Below, in pieces: positions 7,638 to 12,398 of a DNA stretch of 12,398 bases (the first letter of the stretch is position 1; each line of letters starts with the position of its first letter). The translations under genes and the position numbers were made by a program. The notes beneath the pieces were generated by a model. The model was not told the DNA's origin. It saw only the letters and a list, made by a program, of their open reading frames with translations, and made no database searches. The stretch covers positions 1 to 12,398 of the forward strand of contig UQPY01000059.1 of NCBI GenBank assembly GCA_900542965.1, given 5' to 3'. The DNA is from an uncultured Collinsella sp. Lineage in GTDB: Bacteria > Actinomycetota > Coriobacteriia > Coriobacteriales > Coriobacteriaceae.

Positions 7638-9590
7638 CTACAGGTTCTTGACACCCATCGCGCGCATGGCGTTCAGGATGGCGATGATCGCCACGCCTAC
7701 GTCGCCGAACACAGCAAGCCACATGTTGGCAATGCCGAGCGCTGCCAGCACCAGGATCAGCAGCTTAATGCCCAGCGCAAAGATGATGTTCTGCCAGACA
7801 ATCGTCATGGTCTTGCGCGCCACGCGGATCGCGCGGGAGATGTTGGAAGGCTTGTCGTCCATCAGCACCACGTCGGCGGCCTCAATTGCGGCGTCGGAAC
7901 CCATGGCGCCCATGGCAATGCCAACGTCTGCACGGGTGAGCACGGGCGCATCGTTGATGCCGTCGCCTACAAAGGCGAGCTTGCCCTTGCCGTTTTCGGC
8001 CGCGAGCAGCGTTTCAACACGCTCGACTTTGTCGCCCGGCAGCAGCTGCGCGTGGAACTCGTCGAGGCCGAGCTGCTTGGCCACAGACGCTGCAACGTCC
8101 TCGCGGTCGCCCGTGAGCATAACGGTGCGCTTGATGCCGGCGGCGTGCAGGTCACGGACCGTCTGCTCGGCATCGGCCTTAACGGTGTCTGCAATCACGA
8201 TGTGGCCGGCGTACACGCCGTCAACGAGCACATGGAGGATCGTGCCGACAACATCACAGTCCGGTGCTTCAACGCCGGCCGCGGCGAGCATCTTGGCGTT
8301 GCCGACGACGACATGCTTGCCGTCGATGGTCGCCGTCACGCCGTGGCCCGCGTCATTAGTGGAATCCGTTACGCGCGTGGGGTCAAGCTCGCCCTGGAAG
8401 GCGGCACGCACCGACTGTGCGATAGGGTGATCGGAGAACGACTCGGCAAGGGCGGCGACTTCGAGCAACGACTGCTCGGTATAGCCGGCCTCGGGGTGCA
8501 CCGCAACGACCGAGAACGTGCCGTTGGTGAGGGTGCCAGTTTTGTCGAAGACGACGGTGTCCACGTCGGCGAGCGTCTCGAGGTAGTTAGAACCCTTGAT
8601 GAGAACGCCCAGCTTGGACGCGCCGCCGATGCCGCCAAAGAAGCTCAGCGGCACGCTGATCACGAGCGCGCACGGGCAGCTGACGACCAGGAAGGTCAGG
8701 CCTCGCAGAATCCAATCAGACCAGGCGCCGGTGACCAGGCCGCCGCCGAGCGCGAGCACCGCGGCCGCGCCGGTGACAGCGGGGGTGTAGACGCGAGCAA
8801 AGCGCGTGATGAAGTTCTCAGTGCGCGCCTTCTTTTCGCTGGCATTTTCCACGAGCTCCAGGACGCGTGCGACGGTGGACTCGCCAAAGGGCTTGGCGGT
8901 GCGTACGTGGATGAGGCCCGTCATGTTGATGCAGCCGCTGATGATGTCGTCGCCGGACTTGGCGGGGCGGGGGACTGATTCGCCCGTGAGCGCGGCGGTG
9001 TCGAGCTGGGTTTCGCCCTCGACGATGACGCCGTCGATAGGCACGCGCTCGCCCGGCTTGACCACGATCACGGTGCCGACCGCGATGTCATCGGGGAAGA
9101 CCTGTTCGAGTGTGCCGTCGGGTTGCTCGACGTTGGCGTAGTCGGGTGCGATGTCCATCATGGCGCTGATCGATTTACGGCTCTTGCCCACGGCGTATGC
9201 CTGGAACAGTTCGCCGACCTGGTAGAACAGCATGACGGCGGCGCCTTCGGCCATGTGCGGATCGGTGTCGGGGAAGAGCACCATGGCAAACGCGCCGATG
9301 GTCGCGACGGCCATGAGGAAGCTCTCGTCGAACGCCTTGCCGCGGCGGATGTTGTTGTATGCCTTTTGGAGCACGTCGTAGCCGGCAATCAAAAACGGCA
9401 CGAGGAACAGTGCGAAGCTGGCGTAGATGTCGCCCGGGGTGCCGAATGCGGCAGTGAGGGTGCCGAGCTCATCGAGGGCGTACACCACGGCAAAAATGCC
9501 CAGCGCTACCAGTATGCGGTTGCGCTTATGCTCGAGTGACTCTTTTTTCTTGCGCTTCTTCTTTTTCTTCTTGGGGTCGGCGGTGGCCAT
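7638..9590 (-). CDS. zntA: P1B-2 type Zn/Cd/Pb-exporting ATPase without HMA domain
   Basis: Membrane pump that exports Zn2+, Cd2+ or Pb2+ using ATP. It is 650 aa from ATG 9590, which has GGGAGG (9600-9605) at 9-base spacing; longer in-frame starts read into the upstream spacer. TGES is at 202-205 (actuator), the metal-site CPC at 305-307, phosphorylation site DKTGT at Asp349, His388-Pro389 in the nucleotide domain, and GDGIND at 542-547. Lys609 and Asp630 in the last helices are 21 residues apart, as Lys693 and Asp714 are in E. coli ZntA, supporting the P1B-2 subclass. In place of an N-terminal HMA domain there is a run of ten Lys/Arg (7-16); a separate HMA protein is encoded just upstream. 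Last gene of the ArsR operon. Confidence 0.93.
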   Translation of the reverse strand: MATADPKKKKKKRKKKESLEHKRNRILVALGIFAVVYALDELGTLTAAFGTPGDIYASFALFLVPFLIAGYDVLQKAYNNIRRGKAFDESFLMAVATIGAFAMVLFPDTDPHMAEGAAVMLFYQVGELFQAYAVGKSRKSISAMMDIAPDYANVEQPDGTLEQVFPDDIAVGTVIVVKPGERVPIDGVIVEGETQLDTAALTGESVPRPAKSGDDIISGCINMTGLIHVRTAKPFGESTVARVLELVENASEKKARTENFITRFARVYTPAVTGAAAVLALGGGLVTGAWSDWILRGLTFLVVSCPCALVISVPLSFFGGIGGASKLGVLIKGSNYLETLADVDTVVFDKTGTLTNGTFSVVAVHPEAGYTEQSLLEVAALAESFSDHPIAQSVRAAFQGELDPTRVTDSTNDAGHGVTATIDGKHVVVGNAKMLAAAGVEAPDCDVVGTILHVLVDGVYAGHIVIADTVKADAEQTVRDLHAAGIKRTVMLTGDREDVAASVAKQLGLDEFHAQLLPGDKVERVETLLAAENGKGKLAFVGDGINDAPVLTRADVGIAMGAMGSDAAIEAADVVLMDDKPSNISRAIRVARKTMTIVWQNIIFALGIKLLILVLAALGIANMWLAVFGDVGVAIIAILNAMRAMGVKNL

Positions 9591-9613
9591 GACTCGTATC
9601 CTCCCATTTGAAT

Positions 9614-9633
9614 GTATGAACACTCGCTCATAT
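9614..9633. promoter_or_regulatory. ArsR-type operator, copy a (ATPase leader)
   Basis: GTATGAACACTCGCTCATAT is nearly identical in layout to two operators at the arsR promoter: TATGA and TCATA half-sites separated by the same distance. It lies 24 bp upstream of the ATPase start. On the plus strand it overlaps TTGAAT (9608-9613), a 17-bp spacer and TATAAT (9631-9636), a promoter-like arrangement pointing away from the ATPase. No good promoter reading towards the ATPase was found. Confidence 0.65.
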
Positions 9634-9646
9634 AATTTCGCGAGCA

Positions 9647-9669
9647 AAGGCCGCGGCAAGCGCGGCCTT
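9647..9669 (-). other. Intra-operon hairpin between HMA and ATPase genes
   Basis: A perfect 9-bp stem, AAGGCCGCG (9647-9655) and CGCGGCCTT (9661-9669), has a 5-base loop, 21 bp after the HMA stop codon. Only TTTG follows on the minus strand, so full termination is unlikely. It could attenuate readthrough or protect the arsR-HMA message, which would set different levels of HMA protein and pump. Confidence 0.5.
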
Positions 9670-9690
9670 GCGGGTTGGCGTAAACCTGGG

Positions 9691-9909
9691 CTAGAGAATG
9701 ATCTCGCAGTCCGGCTCGGCGTCGGCGGTGAACTCCACAACGCGGTCGAGGACCTCGTCGAACTCGGCGTCATCGGCCTCGAGCGTCAACTTCTGGGTCA
9801 TAAAGTTGACGGACACGGATTTGACGCCCTCGAGCTTGGCCAGCTCGTCCTGAAGCTCGCGCGCACAGTTGGCGCAGTCGATCTCGTCGAGCTTAAACTG
9901 CTTTTTCAT
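9691..9909 (-). CDS. Free-standing HMA heavy-metal-binding protein
   Basis: Small soluble metal-binding protein of 72 aa with the HMA ferredoxin-like fold. The motif DCANC (residues 11-15, Cys12 and Cys15) follows a first beta strand (KQFKLDEI), then a helix (ARELQDELAKLEGV) and the strand VKSVSVNF. The DCANCA form and acidic surroundings resemble the N-terminal domains of Zn/Cd ATPases more than copper chaperones, which usually have MxCxxC. The start ATG 9909 is preceded by AAGGA at 7-base spacing. It lies 62 bp after the arsR-type gene and 100 bp before the ATPase, whose own HMA domain is missing. It probably passes zinc-like metal to the pump or buffers it; this is inference. Confidence 0.85.
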   Translation of the reverse strand: MKKQFKLDEIDCANCARELQDELAKLEGVKSVSVNFMTQKLTLEADDAEFDEVLDRVVEFTADAEPDCEIIL

Positions 9910-9971
9910 GGTGGGTTCCTTTCCCTGTTTTGCGGCTTGGGTGCAGGCCGCGCTGGTACCGTGGTTGGTTG

Positions 9972-10337
9972 CTATTCGCAGATGTGGCTCATGCCTTGGT
10001 TGAGCATGGTGTAGACGTGGTCGTCGGCGAGCGAGTATAGGATATTGCGCCCGTCGCGCCGGAATTTAACCAGGTGCGACTGCTTGAGTGTGCGCAGCTG
10101 GTGCGACACCGCGGACTGCGAGGTTTCGGTCGCTTCGGCGATGTCTGCCACGCAGAGCTCGCGGCCCATGAGGGCATAGAGGATCTTGATGCGCGTGGTG
10201 TCGCTGAAGACCTTGAACAGGTCGGCGAGGTCGTAGAGAAGCTCCTCGTCGGGAAGGTCCTCGGGCGAGCAGGTGGTGGGGATCGCGGGTTCGGTGGCCT
10301 CGATGTCGGGTTTCGTTTCATCAACGCGGATGCTCAT
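9972..10337 (-). CDS. ArsR/SmtB-family zinc-type metalloregulator
   Basis: Winged-helix repressor that releases DNA on binding metal. It is 121 aa, starting at ATG 10337 with AAAGGA (10345-10350) at 7-base spacing. The helix-turn-helix is around ELCVADIAEATETSQSAVSHQ, followed by the wing KFRRDGRNILYSL. In the last helix Asp105, His107, His118 and Glu121 have the spacing D-x-H-x10-H-x2-E, exactly that of the SmtB alpha-5 zinc site (Asp104, His106, His117, Glu120), with Glu121 as the final residue. It has ELCV but not the second Cys of the CadC ELCVC motif, so zinc sensing is favoured over the cadmium/lead thiolate type. First gene of the operon, autoregulated through two operators. A role like SmtB/CzrA is well supported. 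Confidence 0.93.
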   Translation of the reverse strand: MSIRVDETKPDIEATEPAIPTTCSPEDLPDEELLYDLADLFKVFSDTTRIKILYALMGRELCVADIAEATETSQSAVSHQLRTLKQSHLVKFRRDGRNILYSLADDHVYTMLNQGMSHICE

Positions 10338-10351
10338 TGCAATATCCTTTC

Positions 10352-10371
10352 ATATGAACATGCGCTCATAT
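10352..10371. promoter_or_regulatory. ArsR-type operator, copy b (arsR leader)
   Basis: ATATGAACATGCGCTCATAT is an imperfect inverted repeat with ATATGA/TCATAT ends. It lies in the transcribed leader, downstream of the predicted start of transcription and immediately before the arsR ribosome binding site. Confidence 0.75.
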
Positions 10372-10383
10372 AACTTGCTTCCG

Positions 10384-10411
10384 ATTATATGAGTGTATGT
10401 TCATATGTCAA
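10384..10411 (-). promoter_or_regulatory. Promoter of the ArsR-HMA-ATPase operon
   Basis: On the minus strand TTGACA (10406-10411) and TATAAT (10384-10389) are separated by 16 bp; both hexamers match the sigma-70 consensus in full. The expected transcription start is about 10376-10378, giving a leader of about 40 bases before the arsR start codon. Confidence 0.88.
10387..10406. promoter_or_regulatory. ArsR-type operator, copy c (over the promoter)
   Basis: ATATGAGTGTATGTTCATAT fills the spacer of the operon promoter and overlaps both the -10 and -35 hexamers, so a bound repressor would exclude RNA polymerase. It is oriented opposite to copies a and b if the asymmetric GAACA half is used as the guide. 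Confidence 0.82.
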
Positions 10412-10510
10412 TGACGTTCAGGTAATTCGTTGCACAAATTGATGGGGAATAGTGGACGAGATCCCGGAGTGAGCGGTTTTGATAGCCGATGCCGGGGTGG
10501 GTGCCCCTGA

Positions 10511-10537
10511 GCCGTGCAAAAATTGGAGTATTCTGCA
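10511..10537 (+). repeat. GTGCA-AATTG-AGTATT motif, copy 1
   Basis: The core GTGCAAAAATTGGAGTATT (10514-10532) ends in CTGCA. It matches copy 2 in inverted orientation at 22 of 27 positions. Confidence 0.55.
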
Positions 10538-10702
10538 ACGATAGGGGGTCCGTTAATTTATTGCAGGCCATATAATGCAGTTCAAGAGTTATCTTAGGGT
10601 GTTAATCCGATGAGTTCTTCCTCAAATGTTGCCTAACGCTCTCGCGCAAGAGTGATTTCGCTTCACATTTGGATCCACTCGAGGGTGATAGACACCCGGC
10701 TC

Positions 10703-10729
10703 TGCTGAATACTCGCAATTTTGCACGTC
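10703..10729 (-). repeat. GTGCA-AATTG-AGTATT motif, copy 2
   Basis: On the minus strand the core reads GTGCAAAATTGCGAGTATT (10708-10726). It begins 27 bp after the end of the 396-aa gene and faces copy 1 across 165 bp. Confidence 0.55.
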
Positions 10730-10756
10730 GCTAAGGTGCCCACCTTGTTAGCCGGT

Positions 10757-11947
10757 CTAGCTTCCGGCCCCGAAGATCCTGCCCTCGGGCGCGAAGCTGC
10801 TTGTTTGGTTGAGTGATGGGCTGTCGGGTTCGACAGTCTGCATGTCATCGATTGCCGGAGCCTCGTTAATCGTCGGATCGTCCAATGTGATGCCTTCGAG
10901 CATTGCTTTTTCGAGGTCGATTCGTTGGCGCTCTTCGGAATCCTGGCGAAGCTCCTCCTGGATTCGTTTCTTCTCCTCAATAAACCTTCTGAGTACAAAC
11001 TGTCTCAGGTCTTCTTGCATGATTTGAAAGTCTTTTGGCAGACGCGAGGGGCGTATGCCCTCTTTTCGTTGGATCGCCTCCATGACCCTAACGAAAGCGC
11101 TGGCATGCATAAAGGAATAACGACTGACGGTGATGATTCCGTATCCCATGGACGCAAGCGCATTCTTGCGTTCCTCATCGATGGCGCGGTCTTCTTCCGC
11201 GTCATGATAAAAACCGCTGTATTCAATGTCTGTGCGAGATTTCTTTAGATACGCATCCATAAAGAACTTTTTGCGTCTCGTGAGATTTTTCGCTGCAGCG
11301 GTGACCTGCACCTCGTAATCGGTCTCAACTCCCTTAATACCAAGCCCTCCTTCGCTTTTGGGCAGCGTTAGCATCATGACAAAGGCCGTTTCCATAGGAG
11401 ACCGGCATCCGTCGCGCACACATTGGATCGCCTTTCGGGCAAGAGCCAGACCGTCGCATCTGGTAATGGAATTAAAGAACTGTTTTAATCTCTCGGTCGA
11501 GGTGAGCGCGAAACGCTCGGTATAGGAGGTGGAAGAGTCGGTTCCAAGGGAGTAAGCGCTGCACAGTTCAAAGTAGTACTCCACTAGTTCGCGAAAAGAA
11601 AGATAGGTGGCGGCCTGAAGTGCGCAAAGCTCAACGCCAACAACGAAGATGCCATCTTTAAGCTCTACAAAGCGTGAGTTCGAGAATCGTTTTGAAGAAA
11701 CGTGGCATTGACAGTCCATCGCGTAGCGCGCGTTCCTGCGATCAAACACCATTACCTCGAGGGAATCATTTGCGTCGAGGGAAACATCATGTTTGGTGAG
11801 CCATTCTGCGGCTGCGTCAAGGAGCGTTCCGGTGGGACATGATCCGTAAATCGCGGCAGGGTTACAGGACTCGATGCCTTTCGCAGACACCGAATGCGCG
11901 GCCTGGTAGACCGCTTTTGCAGTGGTATGTGACAATACGATACTCAT
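10757..11947 (-). CDS. Unrecognised protein, possible PD-(D/E)XK nuclease-like domain
   Basis: 396 aa, not confidently assigned to a named family. Residues about 1-170 are alpha/beta with several cysteines and no motif I recognise. Residues 180-300 resemble VSR/DUF559-type PD-(D/E)XK folds: RSPMET with Glu186 in a first helix, Asp231 in FFMDAYL, then DIEYSGFYH (240-248) with Glu242 and His248, a charged helix, and GYGIITVSRYSF as a late strand. After residue 310 there is a charged probable coiled coil (EEKKRIQEELRQ) and an acidic, low-complexity tail. I recall similar SPMET-LP-GG-G proteins as an expanded Coriobacteriia family, unverified. ATG 11947 has no Shine-Dalgarno sequence; TATATA lies just upstream. 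G+C is lower than in the operons (29 of 60 at 11521-11580 against 40 of 60 at 8641-8700), suggesting acquisition. Confidence 0.6.
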   Translation of the reverse strand: MSIVLSHTTAKAVYQAAHSVSAKGIESCNPAAIYGSCPTGTLLDAAAEWLTKHDVSLDANDSLEVMVFDRRNARYAMDCQCHVSSKRFSNSRFVELKDGIFVVGVELCALQAATYLSFRELVEYYFELCSAYSLGTDSSTSYTERFALTSTERLKQFFNSITRCDGLALARKAIQCVRDGCRSPMETAFVMMLTLPKSEGGLGIKGVETDYEVQVTAAAKNLTRRKKFFMDAYLKKSRTDIEYSGFYHDAEEDRAIDEERKNALASMGYGIITVSRYSFMHASAFVRVMEAIQRKEGIRPSRLPKDFQIMQEDLRQFVLRRFIEEKKRIQEELRQDSEERQRIDLEKAMLEGITLDDPTINEAPAIDDMQTVEPDSPSLNQTSSFAPEGRIFGAGS

Positions 11948-12096
11948 GCTATATATCGTGTCAGCTAATGCCGTGTTGATGGCGCTGAGTGGAAAAGTCG
12001 TTTTAGAGGTCTAGCCAAATGCTGTCCAAAAGCTTGACGCAATTATGGGTTGGTATGCCCTAAATAAAAGTTTTCGCAGCTTAGCTATAGCATATA

Positions 12097-12114
12097 AATA
12101 CTCAATTGCTGCAC
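12097..12114 (-). repeat. GTGCA-AATTG-AGTATT motif, copy 3 (degenerate)
   Basis: On the minus strand it reads GTGCAGCAATTGAGTATT, one base shorter than copies 1 and 2. It lies 149 bp upstream of the 396-aa gene on its coding strand, so the motif occurs on both sides of that gene. Confidence 0.4.
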
Positions 12115-12221
12115 ATTTGATATCGATGCATCACCATCCGACAACGAATTACGTGTCGGGAATTGGTCGAAATCGTTCAAAATGAGGGTTCAGAATTTGT
12201 GATGGCAGATCTATCTGTGGA

Positions 12222-12277
12222 ACGTAGGGCGGCCCCGCTGCGGGGTTTCTCGCTGCGAGACCGCTCGTGATCTACGT
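12222..12277. other. Branched inverted-repeat element, two CTG-loop hairpins
   Basis: CCCCG-CTG-CGGGG (12233-12245) is followed within two bases by TCTCG-CTG-CGAGA (12248-12260). Flanking GCGG/CCGC and ACGTAG (12222-12227) with CTACGT (12272-12277) can close them into a three-way structure. The outer right arm can instead pair with CGTAGA just downstream, giving an alternative fold. On the minus strand this follows the truncated gene, so it may be its terminator region. CGGGGTTTCT also looks like a weak plus-strand terminator. Confidence 0.45.
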
Positions 12278-12298
12278 CGGAGTTTGTCGTAGACGTTT

Positions 12299-12350
12299 CT
12301 ACTTGGCAAACAGGTTCTTGAGGTTGAACTCGGCTTGGACGGTGCGGAGC
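12299..12350 (-). CDS. 3' end of a truncated gene (contig edge)
   Basis: On the minus strand an open frame enters from the contig edge and ends at TAG (12299-12301). The last 16 residues are LRTVQAEFNLKNLFAK. Composition is protein-like and the frame is followed by hairpins, but 16 codons are too few to identify the product. The reading frame also continues into the adapter as MCIRDR, so an automatic caller would produce a chimeric 22-residue peptide; the adapter part is not biological. Confidence 0.4.
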
Positions 12351-12398
12351 CTGTCTCTTATACACATCTCCGAGCCCACGAGACGCGTAGTAATCTCG
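12351..12398. other. Nextera sequencing adapter (artefact)
   Basis: CTGTCTCTTATACACATCT (12351-12369) is the Tn5 mosaic end used in Nextera libraries. CCGAGCCCACGAGAC (12370-12384) is the read-2 adapter arm, GCGTAGTA (12385-12392) sits where the i7 index belongs, and ATCTCG (12393-12398) begins the flow-cell primer region. This is untrimmed library sequence at the contig end and not a transposon. Confidence 0.98.

Larger units (their letters stand above)
10412..10756. other. Gene-free accessory spacer
   Basis: No supportable gene in 345 bp. It contains two inverted copies of a 27-bp motif (10511-10537 and 10703-10729), a lone TATAAT (10571-10576) without a good -35, an 8-codon ATG-to-stop stretch at 10610-10636 (MSSSSNVA) with no clear ribosome binding site, and a small hairpin GGGTG-ATAGA-CACCC (10683-10697). 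G+C is lower than in the core genes. It could be a decayed gene start or carry a small RNA; neither can be shown here. Confidence 0.4.
11948..12298. other. Gene-free spacer upstream of the 396-aa gene
   Basis: About 350 bp without a supportable gene. AT-rich from 12000 to 12130, it holds motif copy 3 (12097-12114), a CCGACA/TGTCGG inverted repeat (12138-12143 with 12154-12159) and the branched structured element at 12222-12277. It must contain the promoter of the minus-strand 396-aa gene, but no good hexamer pair was found. Confidence 0.4.

Noticed and set aside
7413..8978. 521-aa plus-strand open frame opposite the ATPase gene
   Set aside because: It runs through the palindrome and the antisense of conserved P-type ATPase motifs; the protein shows no family features.
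10610..10636. 8-codon ORF MSSSSNVA as a leader peptide gene
   Set aside because: There is no clear ribosome binding site, no downstream plus-strand gene to regulate and no regulatory codon run.
12177..12365. 62-aa minus-strand frame beginning MYKRQ
   Set aside because: Its start lies inside the Nextera adapter; MYKRQ is the translation of adapter bases, so the frame is an artefact.
12351..12369. Tn5 mosaic end as evidence of a native transposon
   Set aside because: It is followed by the library adapter arm and an index-like octamer, which native Tn5 does not have.

Overview
The window looks like a chromosomal segment from a high-GC, anaerobic, gut-type actinobacterium, most likely a Coriobacteriia member near Collinsella. 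This is an inference, not a database result. It rests on the G+C-rich codon use of the core genes, a PstS that carries both a twin-arginine motif and a lipobox, and intergenic palindromes built around GGGGAC. The right end is not genomic: the last 48 bases (12351-12398) are an Illumina Nextera adapter with an index-like octamer, so the true contig ends at 12350.

Layout. (1) Bases 255-3914, plus strand: a complete phosphate importer operon, pstS-pstC-pstA-pstB. The last three genes overlap by a few bases, and a strong intrinsic terminator follows at 3971-4006. No phoU, phoB or phoR is present here. A leader upstream of pstS carries alternating complementary hexamers. (2) Bases 4119-6755, plus strand: a Uup-like ABC-F ATPase and, 6 bp later, a Cof-type HAD phosphatase. 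(3) Bases 6969-7358, plus strand: a small DtxR/MntR-type metal-dependent repressor. (4) Bases 7638-10337, minus strand: a zinc/cadmium efflux operon in the order SmtB-like ArsR repressor, free-standing HMA metal-binding protein, then a P1B-2 ATPase that lacks its own HMA domain. Three copies of one 20-bp ArsR-type operator lie in this operon, one of them spanning a near-consensus promoter. A 127-bp nested palindrome separates the convergent repressor gene and ATPase gene. (5) Bases 10412-12350: a lower-GC accessory region with one unrecognised 396-aa protein on the minus strand (probable PD-(D/E)XK nuclease-like C-terminal half), three copies of a GTGCA-AATTG-AGTATT motif around it, structured intergenic DNA, and the last 16 codons of a gene cut off at the contig end.

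How the genes fit together. The pst genes supply phosphate uptake. The ArsR/HMA/ATPase cassette senses and exports surplus zinc-like metal. The DtxR-type gene is a second metal sensor beside it, but no target is visible. The ABC-F and HAD genes are housekeeping-like. The accessory protein has no recognisable partner in the window.
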